Positions 27,570-35,965 of a stretch of DNA of 64,000 bases are shown here, one piece after another. Numbering within the stretch: position 1 is the stretch's first letter; each line of letters begins with the position of its first letter. The notes under the pieces are model-generated. The model was not told where the DNA came from. It worked only from the letters and a program-made list of their open reading frames with translations, and made no database searches. Both the position numbers and the translations under genes were made by a program. This DNA comes from Lysobacter lycopersici (lineage in GTDB: Bacteria > Pseudomonadota > Gammaproteobacteria > Xanthomonadales > Xanthomonadaceae), in assembly GCF_007556775.1 (NCBI RefSeq), contig NZ_CP041742.1:1936001-2000000 (forward strand), given 5' to 3'.

Positions 27570-28274
27570 TCAGCCGATCGAGGCGAGCAGCGCGAGGTAG
27601 CGCGCGAAGGCCCAGGCCAGTGCGGCGAGCCCGGCCAGCACCTGCAGCCACAACCACAATTTCGCCGGCAGCGGCATGCGCTGCACGTCGCCCGCGCGCA
27701 GCACGCGGGTGCCGGCGATGTAGTCGTGCAGCGCGCGGTGTTGCGGCGGCAGCATCGCCAGCAGGTGGCCGAGGTTGAGCGTGAGCCACGAGGCCACGCC
27801 CGCGAGCTGGCGCGCGAATGCGCGCGCGAACCCGAGCCGATTTCCGTCGATGTCGGTGGCGATCAAGCCGAATGCGCGCTTGCCGGGCGAGCCCTGCCAT
27901 GGCGAGGCTTCGCCCAGCGCGTGCCAGAGCAGGGCGATGCCGGCGCAGGCGAAGGCGAACGGCAGCGTCGCCTGCACGATTCCGTCCTGCACCGTCCCTG
28001 CGGCCGCGCGCAGCGCGGGATCCTGCATCAAGGCCTGCGACAGGGAATGCAGGTCGCGGCCGGACAGCAGCGCGTCCGACATCGCCTGCGATGCGCGGCC
28101 GAACAACTGCTGCCACCCGGCGAGCGCCGCGTCGAGGCCGGCATGCACCCGCGCGCGGGTAGCGAACCAGGCGATCATGGAGATCACCACGAAATCCAGC
28201 GACCACGCCGCGTAGCGATGCCAGAACCCGCCGGGCACGCGCGTGATGGCGGCAGCAGGCGCGGGCGCGTTCAC
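27570..28274 (-). CDS. RDD family membrane protein
   Basis: A 234-residue protein of the RDD family, integral membrane proteins sometimes linked to ion exchange. The N-terminal GGFWHRYAAWSLDFVVI holds the Arg and Asp that name the family, and a later helix pair with SPGKRAFGLIATDIDGNRLG is the usual second motif. A long polar loop of about 60 residues separates helices 1 and 2. The start is GTG at 28274, overlapping the tatC stop as GTGA, so it is probably coupled to the tat operon; a functional link to Tat export is not established. Confidence 0.8.
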   Translation of the reverse strand: MNAPAPAAAITRVPGGFWHRYAAWSLDFVVISMIAWFATRARVHAGLDAALAGWQQLFGRASQAMSDALLSGRDLHSLSQALMQDPALRAAAGTVQDGIVQATLPFAFACAGIALLWHALGEASPWQGSPGKRAFGLIATDIDGNRLGFARAFARQLAGVASWLTLNLGHLLAMLPPQHRALHDYIAGTRVLRAGDVQRMPLPAKLWLWLQVLAGLAALAWAFARYLALLASIG

Positions 28275-29023
28275 GCCGCCCCCGGTTTCGGCGCGACCAT
28301 GCGCGCGGCGATGATGCCGAGTTCGTACAGCGCGATCATCGGCAGCGCCAGCAGCAATTGCGAAACAACGTCGGGCGGCGTGAGCACCGCGGCGACGAAG
28401 AAGATGCCGACGATGGCGTAGCCGCGCCATTCGCGCAGTTGCGCCGGCGTCACCCAGCCGAGCAGCACCAGGATCACCAGCGCCACGGGCAGTTCGAACG
28501 AAATGCCGAAGGCGAGGAAGATCGCCAGCACGAAATCGAGATAGGCGCTGATGTCGGTCATCATCGCCACGCCTGGCGGCGTGACATTGTTGAGGAAGGT
28601 GAAGACCGCCGGCAGCACGATGAAATAGGCGAACGCGCAGCCGGCGTAGAACAGCGCCAGCGCGGAGGCGAGCAAGGGCAAGGCGAGACGTTTCTCGCGC
28701 TTGTACAGTCCCGGCGCGACGAACGCCCAGGCCTGGTAGAGCAGCCACGGCATCGAAACCATCAGCGCGACGCAGAAGGCCAGCTTCATCGGGGTGAAGA
28801 ACGGCGAAGCGACCTGGGTGGCGATCAGGCGGCTTCCCGGGGGAAGTTTCGCGAGCAGCGGAAGCGCCAGCCAACCGTAGAGCTTGTTGGCGAGCGGCAG
28901 CAGCACGATCAGCACGGCTAGCAGGCCGCCGATTGCACGCAGCAGGCGCGAGCGCAGTTCGACCAAGTGCGCGATCAGGCGCGAACCGATTTCGCCGTCG
29001 CCGTCAGTCGCGTCGTTCGCCAT
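28271..29023 (-). CDS. tatC: Sec-independent protein translocase subunit TatC
   Basis: A 250-residue polytopic inner-membrane protein with six helices. TatC recognises twin-arginine signal peptides together with TatB and nucleates the translocation pore. The family elements are LIAHLVELRSRLLRA near the N-terminus, SPFFTPMKLAF, and the P-rich loop LTPPDVVSQLLLALPM near the last helices. The start at 29023 lies inside the end of tatB (20-bp overlap). Order tatA-tatB-tatC on the minus strand is the classic operon. Confidence 0.96.
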   Translation of the reverse strand: MANDATDGDGEIGSRLIAHLVELRSRLLRAIGGLLAVLIVLLPLANKLYGWLALPLLAKLPPGSRLIATQVASPFFTPMKLAFCVALMVSMPWLLYQAWAFVAPGLYKREKRLALPLLASALALFYAGCAFAYFIVLPAVFTFLNNVTPPGVAMMTDISAYLDFVLAIFLAFGISFELPVALVILVLLGWVTPAQLREWRGYAIVGIFFVAAVLTPPDVVSQLLLALPMIALYELGIIAARMVAPKPGAA

Positions 29024-29309
29024 CGCTCTCGCCGGTGGTCGATGCATCGGTGGAAGCCGGCGACGATGGCGCGTCGCGCAGGGCATCGCCGGTTTCGTGC
29101 AGGGTGTCCCGGGTTTCGCGCAGGCTGCGCTTCAATTCGTCGGCGGCCAGTTCCTGTTCGAACTCCGATTTCACCGCATACCACTGCGCGCGCGCGCGGC
29201 GCACCCACAGCCCGGCGAACCGCGCGGCCTTGGGCAGGCGCTCGGGGCCGAGCACCACCAGCGCCACCAGCGCGATCACCACCAGTTCGGAAAAGCCGAT
29301 GTCGAACAT
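29004..29309 (-). CDS. tatB: Sec-independent protein translocase subunit TatB
   Basis: A 101-residue protein. A single N-terminal helix (FDIGFSELVVIALVALVVLG) followed by PERLPKAARFAGLW, an amphipathic helix, and a polar acidic tail are typical of TatB. It forms the receptor complex with TatC. The Glu in the membrane helix (residue 8) is the position characteristic of TatB. The C-terminal tail (SSPASTDASTTGESDGERRD) is shorter than in E. coli. It overlaps tatC and lies 21 bp after tatA. Confidence 0.93.
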   Translation of the reverse strand: MFDIGFSELVVIALVALVVLGPERLPKAARFAGLWVRRARAQWYAVKSEFEQELAADELKRSLRETRDTLHETGDALRDAPSSPASTDASTTGESDGERRD

Positions 29310-29330
29310 CGCGCCGGCCGCCAGGCCGCG

Positions 29331-29555
29331 TCAGCGCACGACCGGGGGATTGCGGTCGTCTTCGTCCTTCGGCGTGGGCGCCGCGGCGTCCTTGTCCTGC
29401 GCGGGCGGCGCGGATTCGTCCTCGCGCATCGCTTTCTTGAATTCCTTGATCGCGGTGCCGAGGTCCTTGCCGGCGCCGCCGAGGCGCTTGGTGCCGAAGA
29501 TCACGACCACGACCAGCAGCAAGACCAGCCAGTGCCAGATGCTCAAACTACCCAT
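29331..29555 (-). CDS. tatA: Sec-independent protein translocase subunit TatA
   Basis: A 74-residue protein with one N-terminal membrane helix (about 5-21), the hinge [20 protein letters not shown], and an acidic tail. TatA subunits polymerise into the pore for folded proteins with twin-arginine signals. The FGTKRL hinge and following amphipathic helix identify it as TatA rather than TatB. It is first of the three tat genes; a 47-bp gap separates it from the SYLF gene upstream. Confidence 0.93.
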   Translation of the reverse strand: MGSLSIWHWLVLLLVVVVIFGTKRLGGAGKDLGTAIKEFKKAMREDESAPPAQDKDAAAPTPKDEDDRNPPVVR

Positions 29556-29602
29556 GACGCGTTCTGCCGGTGAATCCGTGTGGGCATCAGTTTACCGCAG
29601 CG

Positions 29603-30448
29603 TCACTGCGCCGGCGGCGGCGTGGTTTCCGGCAGCGGCGTGGTGCTGGCCGGGCCGGTCGTGGCCGGCGCGCTTGCGGCCGGCGCCACCGGCACCGGCG
29701 CGCCCACCGTCGTGGTCGCTTGCGGGGCCGGGGCATCGCCGTCGCTGCGGCGCGCGCGGGCGGTGGCGGAAGCTTCCTCCAGCGCGTCGCGGAAGGAAAC
29801 GACATCCGAAGACGGCGCCTGCGGCGCGCGCGATTCGAAGATCATCCGCGGGGTGGTGTCGCGGCCGTAGACCGATTCGTCGGCGGCATCGTCGATGCTC
29901 AGCACCGCGCCATCGAGCGCCACGCCGGCGAACAGGCCGCGCGCACGCGACCACGACCAGATTTCCGCCTTCATGGCGCCATCGGTGGCGGCGCTGGCGT
30001 TGCGCCCGACCGGGCCGGCGGCGACGCCGGCGTCCGCGCCGAGGGTGAACTTGCCGTTGACGATGGAATCCAGCCCGCGATCGCTGCGGAACACCAGCAC
30101 GATGTCCGCCGACTGCACGCCGGCCTGCAGGCCGATGCTGCCGCCGGTGAGGGTGACGAAGGCCGGGTTCGACCAGGTGCCGTCCGCGCCCTTGATCGAC
30201 AACAGGCCGTGGCCGCGGCGGCCGCCGACCACCAGGCCGAGCTTCATCGCGTCGGGGATGACGATCACCGCGCGGGCCTCGTCGAACAGCTTGTCCGGGA
30301 TCGCCGATTCCGGGATCGCCTGGATGTCGGTCAGCACCCGCACCGCGTTCTGCGCGCGCGCGTCCTCGTTGGGGCCGGCGAAGGCCGAGGCCGAGGCGAG
30401 GCTGGCGACGAGGGCGAGGCCGAGGGCGGCGCGGATCGGTCGTGACAT
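29603..30448 (-). CDS. SYLF (Ysc84-like) domain secreted protein
   Basis: A 281-residue protein. A signal peptide (first about 24 residues, cut near AFA) is followed by a SYLF/Ysc84 domain over about 30-205: ESAIPDKLFDEARAVIVIPD, GGRRGHGLLSIKG, GGSIGLQAGVQSADIVLVF, and GVALDGAVLSIDDAADESVYG near its end. SYLF domains bind phosphoinositides in eukaryotes; the bacterial role is not settled, but outer-envelope lipid binding is plausible. The last 60 residues are a Pro/Ala/Thr-rich low-complexity tail. It precedes tatA on the same strand. Confidence 0.8.
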   Translation of the reverse strand: MSRPIRAALGLALVASLASASAFAGPNEDARAQNAVRVLTDIQAIPESAIPDKLFDEARAVIVIPDAMKLGLVVGGRRGHGLLSIKGADGTWSNPAFVTLTGGSIGLQAGVQSADIVLVFRSDRGLDSIVNGKFTLGADAGVAAGPVGRNASAATDGAMKAEIWSWSRARGLFAGVALDGAVLSIDDAADESVYGRDTTPRMIFESRAPQAPSSDVVSFRDALEEASATARARRSDGDAPAPQATTTVGAPVPVAPAASAPATTGPASTTPLPETTPPPAQ

Positions 30449-30565
30449 GCGGTTTCTCCGGGGGATGGGTTGCGTTGCAGCGGACGTTTCGACCGCGCGG
30501 GACAGGCGGGGTTCACGCTAGTCCGCGGCCGATGAATCCGGTCTGAGCCGCGCGCCTGTCATCCT

Positions 30566-31531
30566 ATGCGGATGAAGGATGTCTCCGGCCGCGTGCTCGT
30601 GCTCGCCAACCTCGGCACCCCCGCGGCGCCGACGGCGCAGGCGGTGTCCGCCTACCTCGACGAATTCCTCACCGATCCGCGCGTGGTGCAGTTGCCGCAG
30701 TGGCTGTGGAAGCCGCTGCTGCGCAAGGTGATCCTGCCGCGCCGCAGTCCGGTGGTGGCGGGGAAATACGCCTCGATCTGGATGGACGACGGTTCGCCGC
30801 TCGCCGTTTACACGCGGCGCCTCGCGCAGGCGGTGCAGGCGCGGTTGCCAGCATGGCGCGTGGTGCACGCGATGCGGTACGGCGCGCCACCACTGGCGGA
30901 AGTGCTGCGAAACGAACTCGCCGCTGGCGCGCAGGACATCCGCGTATTGCCGTTGTATCCGCAGTATTCGACCACCACCACGGCCTCGGTTGCGGACGCG
31001 ATCGCGAAGGTCCGGGCCGACGATGCGCGCATCGCCATGCTCGACGATTACCACCTGCATCCGGCCTGGATTCGTGCCGTCGCCGATTCGATCCGCGCGC
31101 ATTGGCAAACGCAAGGTCGCGGCGAACGCCTGCTGCTCTCGTTCCACGGCTTGCCGCAACGCGTGGTCGATGCCGGCGATCCCTACGCCGCGCAGTGCGA
31201 AGCCAGCACCGCCGCGATCGCGCGCGAACTCGGCATCGAGCGCGCCGGGATCGATCTCGCCTACCAGTCGCGTTTCGGCAAGGGCAAGTGGTTGCAACCG
31301 TCCACCGATGCGCGCCTGCATGCGCTCGCCGCGCAGGGCGTGCGCAGCGTCGATGTCGCCTGCCCGGGCTTCGCCGTCGATTGCCTGGAAACGCTGGAGG
31401 AAATCGCGCAACAGGAAGCCGAACGCTTCCGCGCCGCGGGTGGCGAGTCGTTGCGTTACATCCCGTGCCTCAATGCATCCGGGGCGCACGCCGAAGCCAT
31501 CGCCAGGATCGCGGAGGACGCATGGAACTGA
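30566..31531 (+). CDS. hemH: Ferrochelatase
   Basis: A 321-residue enzyme that inserts ferrous iron into protoporphyrin IX, the last step of heme b synthesis. The catalytic histidine is in LSFHGLP (His194), LANLGTP opens the fold, and YPQYSTTTTAS and CPGFAVDCLETLEEI are family signatures. Length fits bacterial HemH. The ATG at 30566 gives MRMKDVSG; an internal ATG at 30572 is also possible. The stop overlaps the following hydrolase gene by 10 bp. Upstream is a divergent gap of 117 bp from the SYLF gene. Confidence 0.95.
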   Translation: MRMKDVSGRVLVLANLGTPAAPTAQAVSAYLDEFLTDPRVVQLPQWLWKPLLRKVILPRRSPVVAGKYASIWMDDGSPLAVYTRRLAQAVQARLPAWRVVHAMRYGAPPLAEVLRNELAAGAQDIRVLPLYPQYSTTTTASVADAIAKVRADDARIAMLDDYHLHPAWIRAVADSIRAHWQTQGRGERLLLSFHGLPQRVVDAGDPYAAQCEASTAAIARELGIERAGIDLAYQSRFGKGKWLQPSTDARLHALAAQGVRSVDVACPGFAVDCLETLEEIAQQEAERFRAAGGESLRYIPCLNASGAHAEAIARIAEDAWN

Positions 31532-32373
31532 GCCGCGGATTCCACATCGAGCTCCCGCTCGGTCGCATCGCCGCACTGCGTGCGGGTAGCGAAGGCGCGA
31601 CGCCGGTGCTGGCCCTGCACGGCTGGCTGGACAACGCCGCGAGCTTCGTGCCGCTGGCGCATCATCTCGATGGCCTCGACCTGGTTGCGGTGGATCTGCC
31701 GGGTCATGGTCGCAGCGCGCACCTCGCGCCGGGTGCGGACTATTCGTTCTACGGCGCAGTGAACACGGTGCTCGACATCGCCGACGCGCTGGGCTGGGGG
31801 CGCTTCGCCCTGCTCGGGCATTCGATGGGCGCGGGCATCGGCAGCCTGGTCGCGGCGGCGAGTCCGCAACGGGTGGCGCGCTTCCTCGCGATCGAGGCGC
31901 TGGGTGCGCTGGCCGAAACGCCCGAACGCACCGCGATCCGCATGCGCGAGGCGGTGGCCGCGGCGCGCGCCTTGCCGCAGAAATCCCTGCGTGTGTTCCC
32001 GGCGCTGGAACCGGCGATCCGCGCGCGGATGCAGGCGAACGCCCTGAGCGAACCGGTGGCGCGATTGCTGGTCGAACGCGGCACGCGGCAGGTCGAGGGC
32101 GGTTTCGTGTGGAGCAGCGATCCGCGGCTGACGCTGCCCTCGTTCACGCGCCTGACCGAAGCGCAGGTGCTCGACCTCATCGCCGGCATCGAATGCCCGG
32201 TGCGGTTGATCCACGGCGATCCGGCGCAGCCTTATTTGCCCGATCCGGTTCGACGCGCGCACGCTGCCGCCCTGCGCGACGGCGAACTCATCGTGATCCG
32301 TGGCGGACACCACCTGCACATGGAACAGCCGGCCGAAGTGGCCGCGGCGATCGGGGATTTCTTCCTCGCCTGA
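31522..32373 (+). CDS. Alpha/beta hydrolase
   Basis: A 283-residue alpha/beta-hydrolase. HGWLDNAASF at 33-42 forms the oxyanion region, the nucleophile Ser101 lies in LLGHSMGAG, and the final His is in GGHHLHMEQP. The class contains esterases, epoxide hydrolases and related enzymes, so the substrate is open. The gene overlaps hemH by 10 bp and is probably co-translated with it; the same pairing is common in xanthomonads, but a role in heme metabolism is not shown. It ends directly against a convergent lipoprotein gene. Confidence 0.82.
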   Translation: MELSRGFHIELPLGRIAALRAGSEGATPVLALHGWLDNAASFVPLAHHLDGLDLVAVDLPGHGRSAHLAPGADYSFYGAVNTVLDIADALGWGRFALLGHSMGAGIGSLVAAASPQRVARFLAIEALGALAETPERTAIRMREAVAAARALPQKSLRVFPALEPAIRARMQANALSEPVARLLVERGTRQVEGGFVWSSDPRLTLPSFTRLTEAQVLDLIAGIECPVRLIHGDPAQPYLPDPVRRAHAAALRDGELIVIRGGHHLHMEQPAEVAAAIGDFFLA

Positions 32374-32895
32374 CTACTGTTTTTCGGTCGCGAGCTGGTA
32401 GCCGACCTGCACGCCGCCCTGGGCCTTGTCGCCGGCGATGGTCAACGTCGCGTGGCGTTCGCCTTTCTCCCACATCACGATGTGCGCCTGTTCAGATTGC
32501 GCCATCACCATCGTCTGCTTCCAGCCCTGCGCCTGCATGCCCTTGTCGGCATCGGACGAGATCGACGCCACGCTGCCTTGCGTCAGCACGTGGGTGACGA
32601 TCGCGCCGGGCATTTCCAGCGCGCTTTCGACCTTGTAGTCCGAAGGCAGAAACACGTCCTTGGGGAAACTTGCCGGGAGCGCGGCGCCGTCGCCGGTGCT
32701 CACCGTCATGGTCTGCTTGCCGTCCTTGGTGCTGATGGTGGTGGTGCCGTCGTCGGCGTGGCTGACATCGACCTTCCCACCACTGGCGGCGGCGATGGCG
32801 GCATCGGCGGCGGCTTCCCCGGCGCGCTTGCAGCTGGCGATGGACAGCACCGCGATCGCGGCGCAGGCAACGAAGAACGAATGGCGGATACGCAT
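32374..32895 (-). CDS. Hypothetical lipoprotein
   Basis: A 173-residue predicted lipoprotein (MRIRHSFFVACAAIAVLS, lipobox IASC). The mature protein begins with an alanine-rich helix, then a small alpha/beta domain (GKVDVSHADDGTTTISTKDG, VFLPSDYKVESALEM, WKQTMVMAQSEQAHIVMW). The pattern resembles secreted proteins that are measured rather than understood; no family is recognised. The start at 32895 yields the lipobox; a longer frame to 32940 does not. It is convergent with the hydrolase and follows the metallopeptidase gene on the same strand after 58 bp. Confidence 0.65.
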   Translation of the reverse strand: MRIRHSFFVACAAIAVLSIASCKRAGEAAADAAIAAASGGKVDVSHADDGTTTISTKDGKQTMTVSTGDGAALPASFPKDVFLPSDYKVESALEMPGAIVTHVLTQGSVASISSDADKGMQAQGWKQTMVMAQSEQAHIVMWEKGERHATLTIAGDKAQGGVQVGYQLATEKQ

Positions 32896-32953
32896 CTCTG
32901 TTTCCCCCGACCGGTGGATCCGGCCTCCGAAAATGATCACGTCGATGGGCGCT

Positions 32954-33757
32954 TCAACCGGACACCAGCGCGCGCAGCGACGCCTTCAGTCGCCGGCCCT
33001 CGGCGTGGAAGTAGTCGCGTTCCTCGCGCCACGCCGGGAAGCGCGCTTCGACCTCGCGCCAGAAGCGGCGCGAATGGTCGGCGTGCAGCAGGTGGCAGAG
33101 TTCGTGCACCAGCACGTATTCGAACGCCGACGGCCGCGCCAGCACCAGCGCGAGATCCAGCATCAGGGTGTCGTCCGGCGCCAGCGAACCCCATTGCGAG
33201 CTGGTGCGCTTGAACACGATCCGCCGCGGCGCGCGCGGCAATCCCGAAAGATATTTCGGCAGCCAGCGGCCGACGTCGGCGCGGCCCTGCGCTTCATAGA
33301 AATCGCGCAACGCGCGCTGCAAGGCGGCTTCGCCGGCGGACGCAGGCGCGCGGAACAACAAGCCACCGCCATCATCGAAATCGAGTCGTGAAGCGCGCGC
33401 GCTTTCCCAGCGCAGCGGCAGCATCGCCCCGCGCAACGGAAGCGCGCTGGTCGCATCGCGCCGCAAAGGCTCGATGCCGTCGCTCGCCTGCGCCGCGAAC
33501 TGCGCGGTCAGCCAGTCGCGGTGTTCGAACAGGAAGCGTTCGCCGGACACGAGGCTGGCACGCAAGGGCAGGCTCAGCCGCGCGCCGCGCTCGTCCACCG
33601 ACAACTTGATCCGCCGCGCGCGCGGATCGCGCACGCGCAACACGTCAATGCGGCGGCCGTCGGCGAGCACGAAGCCGATGCTGTCGCGCTGGATCGCCGG
33701 TTTCGGCTCAGTGCGCGTGGTCGTCAGCAGGCGGAACAGGGAACGCATGCGGCGCAT
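32954..33757 (-). CDS. YgjP-type zinc metallopeptidase (DUF45)
   Basis: A 267-residue protein of the YgjP/M48-like DUF45 family. HELCHLLHADHSRRFW carries the zinc site: His218, Glu219, His222, with His228 as probable third ligand. The N-terminal half has the usual DARIxLSVxxxGARLSLP-like strand region. The substrate is unknown. Two starts are possible, 33757 (MRRMRS) and 33748; the longer is given. A REP-like hairpin begins 1 bp upstream of the longer start and leaves no room for a normal ribosome-binding site. Confidence 0.78.
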   Translation of the reverse strand: MRRMRSLFRLLTTTRTEPKPAIQRDSIGFVLADGRRIDVLRVRDPRARRIKLSVDERGARLSLPLRASLVSGERFLFEHRDWLTAQFAAQASDGIEPLRRDATSALPLRGAMLPLRWESARASRLDFDDGGGLLFRAPASAGEAALQRALRDFYEAQGRADVGRWLPKYLSGLPRAPRRIVFKRTSSQWGSLAPDDTLMLDLALVLARPSAFEYVLVHELCHLLHADHSRRFWREVEARFPAWREERDYFHAEGRRLKASLRALVSG

Positions 33758-33758
33758 T

Positions 33759-33813
33759 GTAGGAGCGCCCGTTCGGGCGCGATATGGGGCGCGCCGAAAT
33801 CGGCGCTCCTACA
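33759..33813. repeat. REP-like inverted repeat between rdgC and the metallopeptidase
   Basis: The arms TGTAGGAGCGCC (33759-33770) and GGCGCTCCTACA (33802-33813) are exact reverse complements. An inner palindrome CGCCCGTTCGGGCG lies just inside the left arm. The element fills the gap between the rdgC stop and the next gene's start. Confidence 0.75.
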
Positions 33814-33815
33814 GG

Positions 33816-34718
33816 TCAATCGGCTTTGCTCAGCCGGAACGCCGATTCCAGCACCGCGAACAGGCGCTTGAACTCGCCGGCCATCAGCGCGAAGCGCGCG
33901 TCGAGCTCGGCGGCGACGTCCTCGCGGTCGGTGGATTCGAGCTGGTCGACGGCGCCTTCCAGCAGCTTGAACTTGCGCACCACCAGGTCCTCGCCGAGCA
34001 CGAAGCTGACGTGGTCGTCGAGCACCAGCGCCAGCCGCGCGACCTGCTTGCCGGCCTCGAGGTGCTTGCCGATTTCCTCGCCCTGCAGCTCCATGCGCTG
34101 CACCTTCACCACCGCGCCGGAATCGGTCGGGTCGCGCAGTTCGCATTCGTCGCCCAGCGACAGGCCATCGGGCAGCGGATCGCCGGCGATCCAGCCGGTC
34201 AGGATTCCGCGCGGTGCGACTTCCGCGTTCACCGGCAGCGCCGGGAAACTGCCGAGCGCATGTCGAACCTCGGACACGACGGATTCCGCGTTCTTGCGCG
34301 AGGACGTGTCGACCGCGATGACGCCGAGCTTGGTGTCGACCAGCGCATCGCTACGCACCGGCCGCACGAAGGCGCGCGGCAGCAGTTCCGCGACCAGGTC
34401 TTCCTTCATCCGCTTGCGCGCGCGTCCGCCGGGCTTGCGGCCTTCCTTTTCCTCCAGCGCCGCGAGTTTCTTCTGCAGCAGGTCGTTGACCACCGCCGAC
34501 GGCAGCAATTTGTCCTCGCCGCCCACGGTCAGCCACATCGATTCGCCGATGGCATGGCTCAGCGCCTCGCCGTGCTGGCCGAACGGCGGCACGAAGCCGC
34601 GGCTGGACAGTTCCATCGGGCCGACCGGCTTGAGCGCGCATTCGGCGAGTTGCGTTTCGAGGTCGGAGAGGTCGAGCGAGGTGGGGAAGCGAAACAGCGT
34701 GAGGTTGCGGAAGAACAT
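33816..34718 (-). CDS. rdgC: Recombination-associated protein RdgC
   Basis: A 300-residue protein. RdgC forms a ring around double-stranded DNA and restrains RecA. Family features are the start MFFRNLTLFRF, the segment RGFVPPFG, DTSSRKNAE near the middle, and the C-terminal LSFVLGEDL-like region (VSFVLGEDLVVRKFKLLE). Length matches E. coli RdgC (303). The start at 34718 was preferred because upstream in-frame codons lie in a repeat. Confidence 0.95.
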   Translation of the reverse strand: MFFRNLTLFRFPTSLDLSDLETQLAECALKPVGPMELSSRGFVPPFGQHGEALSHAIGESMWLTVGGEDKLLPSAVVNDLLQKKLAALEEKEGRKPGGRARKRMKEDLVAELLPRAFVRPVRSDALVDTKLGVIAVDTSSRKNAESVVSEVRHALGSFPALPVNAEVAPRGILTGWIAGDPLPDGLSLGDECELRDPTDSGAVVKVQRMELQGEEIGKHLEAGKQVARLALVLDDHVSFVLGEDLVVRKFKLLEGAVDQLESTDREDVAAELDARFALMAGEFKRLFAVLESAFRLSKAD

Positions 34719-34732
34719 CGGATTCCTTTGCT

Positions 34733-34757
34733 CCCTCCCCTTCGTTGAAGGGGAGGG
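34733..34757. repeat. GC-rich inverted repeat upstream of rdgC
   Basis: A perfect 10-bp stem, CCCTCCCCTT and AAGGGGAGGG, with a 5-nt loop, followed on the plus strand by TTGGGGTGGGG. Similar GGGAGAGGG hairpins lie at 61490-61534 and CTTCTCCCC/GGGGAGAAG at 40857-40881. The class is common between xanthomonad genes. Confidence 0.65.
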
Positions 34758-34797
34758 TTGGGGTGGGGTTGTCGTGTCGCGATCAGCGAGGTTGCGG

Positions 34798-34822
34798 GTC
34801 GCGGCTGAAGCCGCTCCTACAG
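34798..34822. repeat. REP-like hairpin at the ttcA 3' end
   Basis: Imperfect palindrome GTCGCGGCTGAAGCCGCTCC followed by TACAG, nearly identical to 15921-15945. The ttcA stop codon (34817-34819) lies inside it. Confidence 0.65.
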
Positions 34823-35689
34823 GGGGTCGGCGAGCCACGCATGCGCATCGGGCATCGCGGTATCGCCGTGTCGACCGAGGGCGAGGAAATCGAACAGCTT
34901 GGGATCGCTCAGTTGCGAGGGGCGGATATCGCCCAGCGCGCGCGCCATGGTTTCCACCCGGCCCGGCGATTCGCGTTCCCATTGTTCCAGCATCTTCTTC
35001 ACCTGCTTGCGCTGCAGGTTCTCCTGCGAGCCGCACAGGTTGCAGGGAATGATCGGGAAGGCTTTCGCGTCCGCGTACTGTTCGATATCCGCCTCGCGCA
35101 CGTAGGCCAGCGGACGGATCACCACGTGCTTGCCGTCGTCGCTGAGCAGCTTGGGCGGCATGCCGCTGAGCTTGGCGTGGAAGAACAGGTTGAGAAAGAA
35201 CGTGTTCACCAAATCATCGCGATGATGGCCGAGTGCGATCTTGGTGAAACCGTTCTGTTCCGCATAGGTGTACAGCGCGCCGCGGCGCAGGCGCGAGCAC
35301 AGCGAGCACATGGTCTTGCCTTCGGGGATGACGCGCGTCACCACCGAATAGGTGTCCTGTTCGAGGATGTGGAAATCCACGCCGATAGACTTGAGATATT
35401 CCGGCAGCACGTGCTCGGGGAAACCGGGCTGCTTCTGGTCGAGGTTGACCGCGGTGATGCCGAATTCGACCGGCGCCTTCTTCTGCAACTGCAGCAGCAC
35501 GTCGAGCATGGTGTAGCTGTCCTTGCCACCGGACAGGCAAACCATGACCTTGTCGCCGCCTTCGATCATGCCGAAGTCGGCGATGGCCTTGCCGACCTGG
35601 TGGCGCAGGCGCTTGGCCAGCTTGTCCGCTTCGCGCTTGCGGCGCTGGGCGAGGGATTGCGGTTCGGCGAGGGGGAGGATGGCGTTCAT
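34817..35689 (-). CDS. ttcA: tRNA 2-thiocytidine(32) synthetase TtcA
   Basis: A 290-residue enzyme that adds sulphur to cytidine 32 of certain tRNAs. The PP-loop SGGKDS is at residues 53-58; the iron-sulphur cluster cysteines are in MCSLC (Cys128, Cys131) and CNLC (Cys216 and 219), as in E. coli Ttc[17 protein letters not shown] is the family signature. Its stop codon lies inside a dispersed hairpin repeat, so the extreme C-terminus is repeat-derived. A small YdcH-like gene starts divergently 54 bp away. Confidence 0.95.
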   Translation of the reverse strand: MNAILPLAEPQSLAQRRKREADKLAKRLRHQVGKAIADFGMIEGGDKVMVCLSGGKDSYTMLDVLLQLQKKAPVEFGITAVNLDQKQPGFPEHVLPEYLKSIGVDFHILEQDTYSVVTRVIPEGKTMCSLCSRLRRGALYTYAEQNGFTKIALGHHRDDLVNTFFLNLFFHAKLSGMPPKLLSDDGKHVVIRPLAYVREADIEQYADAKAFPIIPCNLCGSQENLQRKQVKKMLEQWERESPGRVETMARALGDIRPSQLSDPKLFDFLALGRHGDTAMPDAHAWLADPL

Positions 35690-35743
35690 CGAAACGGCAT
35701 TTTACCCGCCGCCGGTGCCATGCCGCCGCGCTATGCTCGACGC

Positions 35744-35962
35744 ATGAGCCGCATCGACGACCCCGCCGACCTCGCCCGCCTGTCCCACCGCCTGGTGGAA
35801 TTGCGCGAGGCGCATCGCGACCTCGACGCCGCGATCGCGCGGCTGCAGGGCGATGCCGAGGCGGACGAACTGGCGATCCGGCGGCTGAAGAAGCGCAAAT
35901 TGCAGCTCAAGGACCAGATCGCGCAGCTCGAGGCGCAGCTGGTGCCGGACGAACCGGCCTGA
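35744..35962 (+). CDS. YdcH family (DUF465) coiled-coil protein
   Basis: A 72-residue protein that is almost entirely an antiparallel coiled coil: a first helix (LSHRLVELREAHRDLDAAIARL), a turn (GDAEADE) and a second helix (RRLKKRKLQLKDQIAQLEAQL). The LKKRKLQLKDQI motif is the DUF465/YdcH signature. Such proteins are abundant and their function is unclear. It is convergent with the cyclopropane synthase gene, 3 bp apart. Confidence 0.8.
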   Translation: MSRIDDPADLARLSHRLVELREAHRDLDAAIARLQGDAEADELAIRRLKKRKLQLKDQIAQLEAQLVPDEPA

Positions 35963-35965
35963 CGA

